64,000 bases of DNA from Solidesulfovibrio aerotolerans (lineage in GTDB: Bacteria > Desulfobacterota > Desulfovibrionia > Desulfovibrionales > Desulfovibrionaceae): assembly GCF_009856865.1 (NCBI RefSeq), contig NZ_WVUD01000010.1, positions 1 to 64,000 on the forward strand, read 5' to 3'. The position numbers and the translations under genes were made by a program. The notes beneath the pieces were generated by a model. The model was not told where the DNA came from. It did not search any database and saw only the letters and a program-made list of their open reading frames with translations. This document shows positions 24,454 to 32,961 of this stretch, one piece after another. Each line of letters opens with the position of its first letter. Within the stretch, counting starts at the first letter, position 1.

Positions 24454-25824
24454 ATGCCTTTAGCGCCGCTGCGCGACCCCGAAAGCTCCCCGGTTTGCCC
24501 CCCAAGCTCCCGACGAAGGACCGGCCTTAGGCTGCTGGCGCTTCTGGCCGGCGCGGCCGTCCTGGCCCTGGCCGTGTTCCCGCGCCAGACAGCCGAACGA
24601 ATTGTGATCGGCCCACCCCATCCCCTGGCCGCCGCCCCGGAGCTTCCCCCGGAGCAAGCCGAACCGGCCGGCAACCTCTTTGAACGCTTTGATGCCGCCC
24701 CGGCCAGCCAGACCCGCACCGATCAGGTCCGGCCCGGCCAGACCCTGGCCGATATCCTGGGCAGCCATCTCACCCCGGACAAGTTGGCCGCCCTGGACGA
24801 TCCCGAGGACTTTTCCTTTTCCAAATTGCGTTCCGGCCAGCCCTACCGCCTGACCCTGCGCGACCGGGAACTCGTTTCCTTTGAATACGACATCAGCCCC
24901 ACGGAAATGCTGGTCATCGACGAAACCGACGGCGAATTGGCCGCCCGGGTGGAAACGCGCCAGTGCGAGGTGCGCCCGGCGCTGATCGGGGCCACGGTAC
25001 GCACCAGCCTTTCCGAGGCCGTGGCCGAGGCCGGCGGCAACGCCTCCACGGCCATGGCCCTGGCCGACATCTTCGGTTCGGACCTGGATTTCAGCCGGGA
25101 CGTGCAACCCGGCGACACCTTTGCGGCCGTGGTGGAACGCCGCTACGTCGAAGGCCGGTTCGCCGGCCTTGGCCGGGTGCTGGCGGCCCGCTATGTGAAT
25201 GCGGACGGTGCCCTGGAAGGCTTCGGCCTGCTTGGCGACAAGGGCCGGCTGGACTATTTTGACGCCCAAGGCCGCCCCCTGCGCAAGACCTTTTTGCGCG
25301 CCCCGCTGTCCTTTCTGCGCGTCACATCGGGCTTTAGCGCCTCGCGCCTGCACCCCATCCTCAAGGTGCGAAAAGCGCACTTCGGTGTGGACTACGCCGC
25401 CCCCACCGGCACTCCGGTCTGGACCGTGGGCGACGGCGTGGTCATCGAACGCGGCCGCAACCACGCCGCCGGCAACTACATCACCGTGCGCCACGGCAAA
25501 ACCTACGTCACCCGCTACAACCACTTCAGCCGCTTCGCCAAAGGCCTGGCCGTCGGCTCCCGGGTGGTCCAGGGACAGGTCATCGGCTATGTCGGCTCCA
25601 CGGGCTTTGCCACGGGACCGCACCTGGATTTTCGGATGTATGAAAACGACCGCCCGGTCAACGCCCTGGCCAACCCAGAGATGCGCGCCGAGTCGCTGCC
25701 GGCTGCCCGGCTGGCAGAATTGCGCCAGGACATTCTCACCCTGACCGCCGTCCTTGACGGTCGCAAACCGCCCACAGACTTGGCCGAGACCCGAACAACC
25801 GCCCCAGGCAACCGCCGTCAGTAG
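24454..25824 (+). CDS. M23-family peptidoglycan endopeptidase, MepM-like
   Basis: A 456-residue membrane-anchored protein: one hydrophobic segment about residues 24-42, an OapA/LysM-like region about 85-200, a linker beta domain, and a LytM domain about 300-400. Zinc motifs are HFGVDYAAPTGTPV (HxxxD) and GPHLDFRM. The second motif is HxD instead of the usual HxH, a variant I have seen in other M23 enzymes; Asp may still bind zinc. It cuts peptide cross-links in the sacculus. GGAAGGA precedes the ATG. Its last seven bases overlap the stop of the converging hemW gene. Confidence 0.88.
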   Translation: MPLAPLRDPESSPVCPPSSRRRTGLRLLALLAGAAVLALAVFPRQTAERIVIGPPHPLAAAPELPPEQAEPAGNLFERFDAAPASQTRTDQVRPGQTLADILGSHLTPDKLAALDDPEDFSFSKLRSGQPYRLTLRDRELVSFEYDISPTEMLVIDETDGELAARVETRQCEVRPALIGATVRTSLSEAVAEAGGNASTAMALADIFGSDLDFSRDVQPGDTFAAVVERRYVEGRFAGLGRVLAARYVNADGALEGFGLLGDKGRLDYFDAQGRPLRKTFLRAPLSFLRVTSGFSASRLHPILKVRKAHFGVDYAAPTGTPVWTVGDGVVIERGRNHAAGNYITVRHGKTYVTRYNHFSRFAKGLAVGSRVVQGQVIGYVGSTGFATGPHLDFRMYENDRPVNALANPEMRAESLPAARLAELRQDILTLTAVLDGRKPPTDLAETRTTAPGNRRQ

Positions 25825-26945
25825 CGCAGACGTTCGAGGATGAGGTTGCTGACCAGAAAGCCGTTTTTGGTCAGCCGCAAATGGCCGTTATTTAAGCGTA
25901 TCAGTTCCTTTTGCCGCAACGCGGTCAAAAGGCTCTCGTTTTCCTTGAGGAAATCAATGCCGGTCAGCCGTCGGTAAATCGAGAGCCGCAGTCCCTTGGC
26001 CGTTCGCAACGACAGCATCACGTATTCGCGCACCCGCTCTTCCCGGGTCAGGGCCACGCCCCCGGCCCCGCAGCGGCCGGTCTTGGCCAGGGCGGCCCAC
26101 TCCCGCACGTCCCGGGGGTTTTCATGGCGCACCCCGGAAAGGGTGGACACCGCCCCCGGCCCCAGCCCAAGATAGTCCCGGCCTTCCCAATAGCCGCTGT
26201 TGTGCCGGCTTTGAAAGCCCATGCGGGCGAAACTCGAGATCTCGTATTGCAGGTAGCCCTGCTCCTCCAGAAACTCGGCCCCGTGGATGTACATGCGGCC
26301 CTGCTCGCTTTCGGTGGGCAGTTCCAGCCCGCCGGCCTCGGCGTCGGCGGCCAGCGGTGTCCCCGGCTCCAGGGTGAGGCCGTAGCAGGAAAGATGCTCG
26401 GGGCGCAGGCGCACGGCCATTTTGAGATCTTCAAGCCAGGCGCCCTCGCGCTGATTGGGCAGGCCCCAGATGAAATCCAGGCTCAAATTGACAAAGCCCG
26501 CCTGCCGGACCGCGTTGACCGCAGCCATGGCGGTCTTGGCGTTGTGGGGCCGGCCAAGGCGCGTCAACGCCGCGTCGGAAAAACTCTGCACGCCAAGGCT
26601 GATGCGGTTGACACCATAGCTGGCCAGGATTTTGAGATACTCGACATCCAGGGCGGAATCGGGATTGGCCTCAAAGGTCCATTCCACGGCCGGATGCAGG
26701 TCAAAATGCTTGTTAATTTCCGGCATGAGGCGCGAAAGCGCCCAGGGCGGCAGCAGGCTCGGGGTGCCGCCGCCAAAATAGACCGTCTCGACCTTGGGCC
26801 GACCGAGTTTTTTGCCGAAATGCCGTATTTCCAGCGGCAGGGCCGCGGCGTAGACCTCCACCTCGGCCATGTCCAGGGGCCTGGAGACGAAGGCGCAGTA
26901 GCGGCATTTGCTGCGGCAAAAGGGTACGTGGATATAAAGCAGCAT
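25818..26945 (-). CDS. hemW: HemW-like radical SAM protein (heme chaperone)
   Basis: A 375-residue protein with the radical SAM cluster motif CRSKCRYC (CxxxCxxC) near residues 10-17, GGGTPSLLP, and the HemW tail. It lacks the extra N-terminal segment of coproporphyrinogen oxidase HemN, which supports a heme-chaperone role: HemW binds heme and delivers it to respiratory proteins. The start at MLLYIHVPFC is family-typical; earlier codons belong to another frame. It converges on the M23 peptidase gene with a seven-base overlap. Confidence 0.88.
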   Translation of the reverse strand: MLLYIHVPFCRSKCRYCAFVSRPLDMAEVEVYAAALPLEIRHFGKKLGRPKVETVYFGGGTPSLLPPWALSRLMPEINKHFDLHPAVEWTFEANPDSALDVEYLKILASYGVNRISLGVQSFSDAALTRLGRPHNAKTAMAAVNAVRQAGFVNLSLDFIWGLPNQREGAWLEDLKMAVRLRPEHLSCYGLTLEPGTPLAADAEAGGLELPTESEQGRMYIHGAEFLEEQGYLQYEISSFARMGFQSRHNSGYWEGRDYLGLGPGAVSTLSGVRHENPRDVREWAALAKTGRCGAGGVALTREERVREYVMLSLRTAKGLRLSIYRRLTGIDFLKENESLLTALRQKELIRLNNGHLRLTKNGFLVSNLILERLRY

Positions 26946-27022
26946 AGGGGATGACCAGGCGTTTGAGACTACCGGCCAAAGGCCGACACCGGTCTTTAGG
27001 CCCAAACGCCGTCGTGGGCAAG

Positions 27023-27044
27023 CCCGCCGCGACGACGCGGCGGG
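27023..27044 (-). terminator. Possible terminator hairpin after pit
   Basis: CCCGCCGCG and CGCGGCGGG flank a four-base loop (ACGA), 11 bases past the pit stop. No T-run follows, so it may stall transcription or stabilise the 3' end rather than act as a classical terminator. Confidence 0.4.
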
Positions 27045-27054
27045 CCGTCCGGTT

Positions 27055-28506
27055 TCAGGCCAGCCCGGCAAAGAGGAAAAACAACCCGGCCCCAAGCAGC
27101 ATGGCCGCCGGCAGGGTGAGCACCCAGGCCATGGCAATGGAACGCAGGGTTCGCATCTGCAAGCCGCTTTTATGGGCGGCCATGGTGCCGGCCACGCCAG
27201 AGGCCAGCACATGGGTGGTGGAGACCGGCAGCCCCAGACCATCGGCCAGGGCAATGGTGCCCATGGCCACAATCTGGGCCGAGGCACCCTGGGCATAGCT
27301 GAGCCTGGTCTTGCCGATTTTTTCACCGATGGTGACCACGATGCGCTTCCAGCCGACCATGGTGCCGCAGCCAAGGGCCAGGGACACCGCAAAAATCACC
27401 CAGCTCGGGGCGTATTCCGTGGGCCGGCGCAGGGTGGTGCGCAGCCCATCAAGCTTTTGGCGCTCCTCGCTCGTAGTGGCAAGGCCGGCCATGACCCGGG
27501 CCGCATCGTCCAGGCACAGGATGTCGGTGCGCAGCGTCCACCGCTCGGCCGCCGGCACAGCCGCGATACTCGGATATTGGGCCAGACACTGCTGGATGGC
27601 CTCGGAGGCGGCCACGGCCCCGCGCACGTCGCAGGAGACGGCCGAAGTCTTGGCGGGCAGTTCCGCGATATCCCCGTTTTGATAGAATTTTTCGATTTCC
27701 AGGCGGTGGGCGTCGAAATAATCGGTAAACTGCGCCGCCGCCTGGCGCACGCCCAAAAGTTCCTCGGTGGTGGCGTCGGAGTTTATGGCATAGACCCCGG
27801 GCACAATGCCGATCAGGATGAGCATGATCAACCCCACGCCCTTCTGGCCGTCGTTGGAGCCATGGGCCAGACTCACCCCGAGGCCGGAGGCGATAAGGGC
27901 CGCCCGCATGCCAAGCGGCGGCGGCGCGTTGCCCACCGGCGGACTGTGCAGGGTCGGATTTTTGAGCAGGCGCTGCAGGAGAAGGAGCAAGGCCCCGGCC
28001 AGGACAAAACCGATGACCGGGGAAATAAAAAGCGACAGCCCCACTTCGGCGGCCTTGTGCCAATTGACGCCCGAGCCAAGCGGCAAGCCTTCGCGCAGGG
28101 CATTGGCCAGACCGACGCCGAGGATGGAACCGATAAGCGTGTGGGAGCTTGAGGCCGGCAACCCCAGATACCAGGTGGCGAAGTTCCAGAGAATGGCAGA
28201 AACGAGCAAGGAAAAGACCATGGCCAATCCGATGGTGGAGTTGACCGAAACGAGCAGATCGACCGGCAGCAGATGGACAATGGCGTAGGCCACGGCAATG
28301 CCGCCAAGGGAGACACCCAGGAAATTGCACAGTCCCGACAGCACAACGGCGCTGCGGGCACCCAGGGATTTGGTATATATGACCGTGGCCACGGCATTGG
28401 CCGTATCGTGGAAACCGTTGACGAATTCAAAAGCAAGGGCAATGCCCAGGGAAAGACACAACAATAAGAGGGTGTGGCCGTCGAGACTGGAAATGGACTG
28501 CAACAT
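27055..28506 (-). CDS. pit: PiT-family inorganic phosphate transporter
   Basis: A 483-residue transporter with the two inverted PiT halves. The first carries GFHDTANAVAT and the second SLAHGSNDGQKGVG, both family signatures, and the tail reads PVSTTHVLASGVAGT. A hydrophilic loop of about 130 residues (about 240-370) separates the later segments, with several Cys. PiT proteins take up phosphate, usually as a metal-phosphate complex, using the proton gradient. It follows a small Nif11-like gene on the same strand and lies opposite the PhoU-containing GAK operon, so a link to phosphate control is plausible. Confidence 0.92.
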   Translation of the reverse strand: MLQSISSLDGHTLLLLCLSLGIALAFEFVNGFHDTANAVATVIYTKSLGARSAVVLSGLCNFLGVSLGGIAVAYAIVHLLPVDLLVSVNSTIGLAMVFSLLVSAILWNFATWYLGLPASSSHTLIGSILGVGLANALREGLPLGSGVNWHKAAEVGLSLFISPVIGFVLAGALLLLLQRLLKNPTLHSPPVGNAPPPLGMRAALIASGLGVSLAHGSNDGQKGVGLIMLILIGIVPGVYAINSDATTEELLGVRQAAAQFTDYFDAHRLEIEKFYQNGDIAELPAKTSAVSCDVRGAVAASEAIQQCLAQYPSIAAVPAAERWTLRTDILCLDDAARVMAGLATTSEERQKLDGLRTTLRRPTEYAPSWVIFAVSLALGCGTMVGWKRIVVTIGEKIGKTRLSYAQGASAQIVAMGTIALADGLGLPVSTTHVLASGVAGTMAAHKSGLQMRTLRSIAMAWVLTLPAAMLLGAGLFFLFAGLA

Positions 28507-28593
28507 GCCTTTCTCCGGATCGTAAGCATCGGCTTTAAGGAGGTGGTCGCCGGGCAGCGACGGCCGCAGGGAAACAGCGAAAACGGAGAGGGC

Positions 28594-28776
28594 CTAGGTG
28601 CCTTCCATCAGATGCACCAGCGCTTGCCTGGCTTTGAGTTCCTCAGCGGTGAAAACGAAACCCAAGGCGGCAGCATGCTCCACCAATTCGGCAACGGACA
28701 TGCCGCTGACAAGCAACAATTGATCCTTATCAGCTTGCAACCACTGTAAATAGCGATCAATATTCTCCTGACTCAT
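28594..28776 (-). CDS. Nif11-like leader-domain small protein
   Basis: A 60-residue protein. MSQENIDRYLQWLQADKDQL followed by VAELVEHAAALGFVFTAEEL has the spacing of the Nif11 domain: an N-terminal helix, then a helix ending in G-F-x-F-T/S-x-x-E-L. Nif11 domains are leaders of ribosomally made natural products or stand-alone proteins near nitrogenase. Here there is no core peptide after the leader and no modification enzyme, so it is stand-alone. GGAGG lies five bases before ATG 28776. It reads into pit on the same strand, 87 bases away. Confidence 0.7.
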   Translation of the reverse strand: MSQENIDRYLQWLQADKDQLLLVSGMSVAELVEHAAALGFVFTAEELKARQALVHLMEGT

Positions 28777-29007
28777 ACCCACCTCCATACAGGAATATGG
28801 TTCATTTGCTCGCCACGCAATAGGCTCCAACTGTGTAGTTTGGGTCAATGCCGCATGGCAATCCGGTGTTCGTTTGCCCTGACTGGACGGGGGGGTGAAA
28901 GAGTGTCAGAAATTTCAGCCCAAAGTTCACCTTTTCTTCATATTCGGATGCTACAAGCGTGGCCCGGCCCAGGTTAAAGCGCCTGGGGCCAGCAAAGGAG
29001 GATGCGC

Positions 29008-29283
29008 GTGAACAAGCTTTTCAAATATGACGGACTCCAACAGCCCGATACCATCGCCGCCTATCTCGAGGCGGTGCGTGACGGGTTTGCCTCAGGCGAA
29101 ATCACCCTGACCCAGGGCGAAGACGTGTTGACACTCGCCCCCAAAGGCGTGGTGGCCGTCACCGTCGAAGGCAAGCTCAAGGGCGAGGATCGCAAGCTCA
29201 AGCTGACGTTTCGCTGGAAGGAGCGCGAACAGGAATGTAACGGGCCTTTGCTCATCACAGCCCGGGACGACGGCGATGCATGA
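29008..29283 (+). CDS. Amphi-Trp domain protein, GAK system
   Basis: A 91-residue protein starting at GTG. GGAGG at 28997-29001 is six bases before GTG 29008, while the ATG at 29002 touches it directly, so GTG is the better start. The sequence (KLFKYDGLQQPDTIAAYLEA, then EDVLTLAPKG and a strand ending in LKLTFRWKER) fits the amphi-Trp domain I recall from GAK loci. Its role is unknown. It overlaps the PhoU-kinase gene by eight bases and begins the rightward operon of four GAK genes. Confidence 0.75.
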   Translation: MNKLFKYDGLQQPDTIAAYLEAVRDGFASGEITLTQGEDVLTLAPKGVVAVTVEGKLKGEDRKLKLTFRWKEREQECNGPLLITARDDGDA

Positions 29284-30907
29284 GATTGAACGCAATTTTA
29301 AATTCCTGCTCGTCGAGGTCGAACGCCAGATCGAAGGGGCCATTGCCGTCCTTGAGCACCGCAACGAAAAAGCCATCGCCAAGATCGAGGCCCGCGACGA
29401 CTATATCGACAATTTAAAAAGCGTCATTGAAAACGCCTGTTTCGCCACGCTCCATGGCGAAACCCGGCCCAATGCCCCGGAAGTCGCCCGCATCCGGGCC
29501 TTTCACATCATCGGCAGCAACCTGGAGCGGGTGGGCGACCATGCCGTCAATGTGGTGCGCCAGACCCGCCATTATGACGACCCGGAATGCCTCAAACGCT
29601 ATGCCTACAAGCCGTTTTTCCAGGAAATCCGCAACGCCCTGGCCTGGATGCCCAAAGCGGTGCTCGAACACGACATGGCCACGGCGCTTAAAATCTGTCG
29701 CTGCGAACTGCATCTCGACCGGCTCTACAAGCAGGAATTCGACCGCATCCGCGATGAGTTGCGCACGGGTTTTAATACCGGCGACCTGCTGACCACGCTG
29801 TTTATCTTCCGCTATCTGGAGCGCATGGGCGACGCCTTGTTAAACGTCGGCGAGGCGGCCATTTTCGCCATCACCGGCGACAAATTCAAAATCCGCCAGT
29901 TTACGGCCTTAAGCGACATCCTGGCCGAGTCCGGCCATGAAAACCCGTTGTCCGACCTCGAATTCGAGTCCATCTGGGGCACCCGTTCGGGCTGCCGCAT
30001 CGGCCGGGTGCTGGATCGCGGCGGTGAGGACGATTGCCACAAGGAAGTCATCTTCAAAGACGGCGACAGCGACAAATTGCGCCAGGAAGTCGCCAACTTC
30101 GCCCGCTGGGAAGCACTTATGCCCGGTCTGGCCCCGCGCCTGGAAGCCTTTCGCGAGGGGAAAAAGACCAGTTCCATGCTCATCGAACTGCTGCCGGGCC
30201 AGACCATCCAGGATCTGGCGCTTTCCGGCGACCTCGAACTGCTGGGACGGGCGCTTTCGGCCCAGTGCCGCACGGCCAAAGCCTTGTGGGAAAAGACGCT
30301 GGCTCCGACCCCCGTCACCGTCAACGCAATCAAGCAGTTGCGCGCCCGACTGCCGGAAGTGCTCTCGGTCCATCCCCACTTCCAGCTCAAACGCCGCTCC
30401 ATCGGCTCCTTTGTCGTGCCCTCTCTCAACGAACTGCTTGCCGCTGCCGAGGCTGTGGAGAAAACGCTGCCTGCGCCCTTCTCGGTGCTCATTCACGGCG
30501 ACTACAATTCCAACAACATCCTCTATGACCCGGCCGAAGACCGCATCCACTACATCGACCTGCACCGCTCGACAGAAACCGATCTGACCCAGGACGTGTC
30601 GGTCTTTATGGTTTCCAACTTCCGCCTGCCGGTCTTTGACAAGGCCCGACGCAATGTGCTCAACGCCGTTATTATGGAGTTTTACCGTTTTGCCGCTGCC
30701 TTTGCCGCGGCCAAGGGCGATACGACCTTTGATATGCGTCTGGCCCTGGGCCTGGGCCGCTCGCTTATCACCTCGACCCGGTTTGAACTGAGCCAGCGCT
30801 TTGCCAAATTGATGCTCAATCGCGGCGTCTATCTGCTGGAACGCGTGACCGCCCATAGTGGCGATCCGGCCACGTTCCGGCTGCCCCTGGCCGCGCTATG
30901 CTACTAA
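29276..30907 (+). CDS. PhoU-like domain fused to aminoglycoside-phosphotransferase-type kinase, GAK locus
   Basis: A 543-residue fusion. Residues about 1-215 are two PhoU-like helical repeats, each ending in the RVGDHAVNV and RMGDALLNV type motif. Residues about 240-543 are an APH-fold kinase with the catalytic loop HGDYNSNN and the metal-binding YIDLHRS near residues 402-428. All key kinase residues appear present. The PhoU part suggests control by or of phosphate; the kinase substrate is unknown. It overlaps amphi-Trp by eight bases and is followed after 37 bases by the ATP-grasp gene. Confidence 0.78.
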   Translation: MHEIERNFKFLLVEVERQIEGAIAVLEHRNEKAIAKIEARDDYIDNLKSVIENACFATLHGETRPNAPEVARIRAFHIIGSNLERVGDHAVNVVRQTRHYDDPECLKRYAYKPFFQEIRNALAWMPKAVLEHDMATALKICRCELHLDRLYKQEFDRIRDELRTGFNTGDLLTTLFIFRYLERMGDALLNVGEAAIFAITGDKFKIRQFTALSDILAESGHENPLSDLEFESIWGTRSGCRIGRVLDRGGEDDCHKEVIFKDGDSDKLRQEVANFARWEALMPGLAPRLEAFREGKKTSSMLIELLPGQTIQDLALSGDLELLGRALSAQCRTAKALWEKTLAPTPVTVNAIKQLRARLPEVLSVHPHFQLKRRSIGSFVVPSLNELLAAAEAVEKTLPAPFSVLIHGDYNSNNILYDPAEDRIHYIDLHRSTETDLTQDVSVFMVSNFRLPVFDKARRNVLNAVIMEFYRFAAAFAAAKGDTTFDMRLALGLGRSLITSTRFELSQRFAKLMLNRGVYLLERVTAHSGDPATFRLPLAALCY

Positions 30908-30944
30908 CAACATCTTTGGCCAACTCATGAGCAAGGAGCACATG

Positions 30945-31829
30945 ATGCAAAAAATCGGAGTGGTAGGTATCCCTGGCGGTTGGTCCACCCTGCGCCTTCT
31001 GGACGCTTTGGAGACGCGCACCGGCTATCGCCTGTGCATCGACATGGCCGAAGTGCGCCTGGATCTGGAAACGGGCAAGGCCTATTATAAGGACACGGAC
31101 TTAACCACCCTGGATGGGCTGATCGTCAAAAAGATCGCGCCGTCCTACACCCCCAATGCCTTGGACCGCATGGAAATCCTGCGCTTCCTGCACTCCGGGG
31201 GGCTGCCCGTTTTTTCCGATCCCGACAGCATCTACCGGCTCATCGACCGGTTGAGCGGCACGGCCGTGCTGCGCCGGGGCGGGATTCCCATGCCGCCCAC
31301 GGAAATCACCGAAGACATTGAGGAAGCGGTCGCAATCGTGGCCCGCTTTGGCCGGGCCGTATTTAAGCCGCTGTACAGCTCCAAGGCCCGGGGCATGACC
31401 GTCATCGAGGACGGCCCCGAGGCCCACGAGGAAATTGCCGACTTCAAGGCTGCCGGCAACCAGGTCATGTACATCCAGCAGATGGTCTCCCACGCCGGCG
31501 GCCACCACGATCTGGGCGTGTCCTTTCTCGGCGGCAAGTACCTGGCCACCTACGCCCGCCAGGGCAGCGGCAATTCCTGGGACACCACCACCCGCACCGG
31601 TGGCCGCTACGTGTCCCGCGACCCTTCGCCGGAAATCATTGCCCTGGCCCACAAAGCCCAAAGCCTGTTCCCGGGCATGGCCTTTACCTGCGTTGACGTT
31701 GTGGAGACGCCGGCTGGCGCGGCCATTTACGAAGTGTCGGCCTTTGGCGGCTTCCGGGGGCTGCTCGACGCCTGCAATATCGACGCCGCCGCCGCCTACG
31801 CCGACTACGTCCTGGAGCAGCTGCGATGA
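30945..31829 (+). CDS. GAK-system ATP-grasp enzyme
   Basis: A 294-residue ATP-grasp protein. The N-terminal Rossmann part starts KIGVVGIPGGWSTLRLLDAL; the central lid has AVFKPLYSSKARGM with the lysine of the ATP site, and the C-terminal metal/ATP part reads CVDVVETPAGAAIYEVSAFGG. RimK-like ATP-grasp enzymes form amide or peptide bonds using ATP; here the acceptor is unknown. Two ATGs lie together (30942 and 30945) behind AAGGAG; the second has the better spacing and is used. The last four bases overlap the HprK-related gene. Confidence 0.82.
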   Translation: MQKIGVVGIPGGWSTLRLLDALETRTGYRLCIDMAEVRLDLETGKAYYKDTDLTTLDGLIVKKIAPSYTPNALDRMEILRFLHSGGLPVFSDPDSIYRLIDRLSGTAVLRRGGIPMPPTEITEDIEEAVAIVARFGRAVFKPLYSSKARGMTVIEDGPEAHEEIADFKAAGNQVMYIQQMVSHAGGHHDLGVSFLGGKYLATYARQGSGNSWDTTTRTGGRYVSRDPSPEIIALAHKAQSLFPGMAFTCVDVVETPAGAAIYEVSAFGGFRGLLDACNIDAAAAYADYVLEQLR

Positions 31830-32908
31830 ACAATCCCACTATCGCCGGGCTCATGGCCCCCCTTCTCGAAACTGCCCCCATCGACCAGCGCCTGGAAATC
31901 ACCTTCGACGACGTGACCGTGGTCCTGACTTCCAACTCCCAGGCGCTCACCGACAAGCTTGGTCGCTATTTCCGCGACTTTCTCGGCGGCGGCGGCCAGA
32001 CCGTCATCGAAGTCACGGCCATCGAGGCCGGGCCGCCGGCCTTTGACCTGCCCTTTGCCGTCCACCCCCGGGAACCCGGCAAGACCAAACTCAAGGAAGC
32101 CTCCATCGATCTGCCCGACGGACGCGTGGTGCATAAGCTTTTAACCGGTCTGGTCTTTTTGTTTGGCCAGGGCAAAAACTATGCAGTTGGGCCGTGCTTG
32201 GAAAACGACAATCAAGTGGTCAATTTCATCAATAACCGCTTTATTGAAAATCGCCTCAAGCGCGGTGCCCTGCTCTTTCACGCCGCCGGCGTGGCCATGG
32301 GCGGTGCCGGTCTGGTCATCGCCGGCTTTGCCGGGGCCGGGAAATCCACCCTGGCCCTGGATATCATGGGCCAGGGCACGGATTTCATCAGCAACGACCG
32401 GGTGATGGTCTCGCGCGAGGGCGCCAATCTGACCATGGCCGGGGTGGCCAAGATGCCCCGGATCAATCCCGGCACGGTGCTCAATAACCCCAACCTGGCC
32501 TCGGTCATGAACGCCGAGGATCGGGCGCGCTTTTCCGCCCTGCCCCAGGCCGAACTGTGGGATCTGGAACACAAGTACGACGCCTTTATCGACGAGTGCT
32601 TTGGTCCGGGCCGCTTCAAGCTGGCCTGCCCCATGGCCGGGCTGGTGATCCTTCGCTGGAAACGCGACGCCTCGCCGCTGCTCGCCAACAGGGTCGATCT
32701 GCGCCAGCGCCGCGACCTCATGCCGGCCTTTATGAAGGATATGGGGCTTTTTTACGAATTCGAAGACCCGGCCGAGCCGTCCATGGCCAGCCAGAACGCG
32801 TATCTTTCGCTGCTTGGCGACGTGCCGGTGCTGGAGATCGACGGCGGCGTGGATTTTGCCAAAGCGGCCCGCGTCTGCCTGGAATTTCTGGAGTCGGTGC
32901 GCCGGTAG
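31826..32908 (+). CDS. HprK-related kinase B, GAK system
   Basis: A 360-residue protein with an HPr-kinase-like C-terminal half. The P-loop is GFAGAGKSTLALD near residues 170-182, followed by DFISNDRVMV, the counterpart of the HprK strand with the second acidic residues. The N-terminal half (LEITFDDVTVVLTSNSQALT...) is alpha/beta and shared by the HprK-related group. HprK phosphorylates a serine in HPr; the target here is unknown. ATGA overlap with the ATP-grasp gene indicates tight coupling. The next gene, mgtA, begins 53 bases later. Confidence 0.82.
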   Translation: MNNPTIAGLMAPLLETAPIDQRLEITFDDVTVVLTSNSQALTDKLGRYFRDFLGGGGQTVIEVTAIEAGPPAFDLPFAVHPREPGKTKLKEASIDLPDGRVVHKLLTGLVFLFGQGKNYAVGPCLENDNQVVNFINNRFIENRLKRGALLFHAAGVAMGGAGLVIAGFAGAGKSTLALDIMGQGTDFISNDRVMVSREGANLTMAGVAKMPRINPGTVLNNPNLASVMNAEDRARFSALPQAELWDLEHKYDAFIDECFGPGRFKLACPMAGLVILRWKRDASPLLANRVDLRQRRDLMPAFMKDMGLFYEFEDPAEPSMASQNAYLSLLGDVPVLEIDGGVDFAKAARVCLEFLESVRR

Positions 32909-32961
32909 GAACTCGCCTTGCGGCTCGGATTTGCCAGGGATCAGTTGCACACGGAGTTGTC

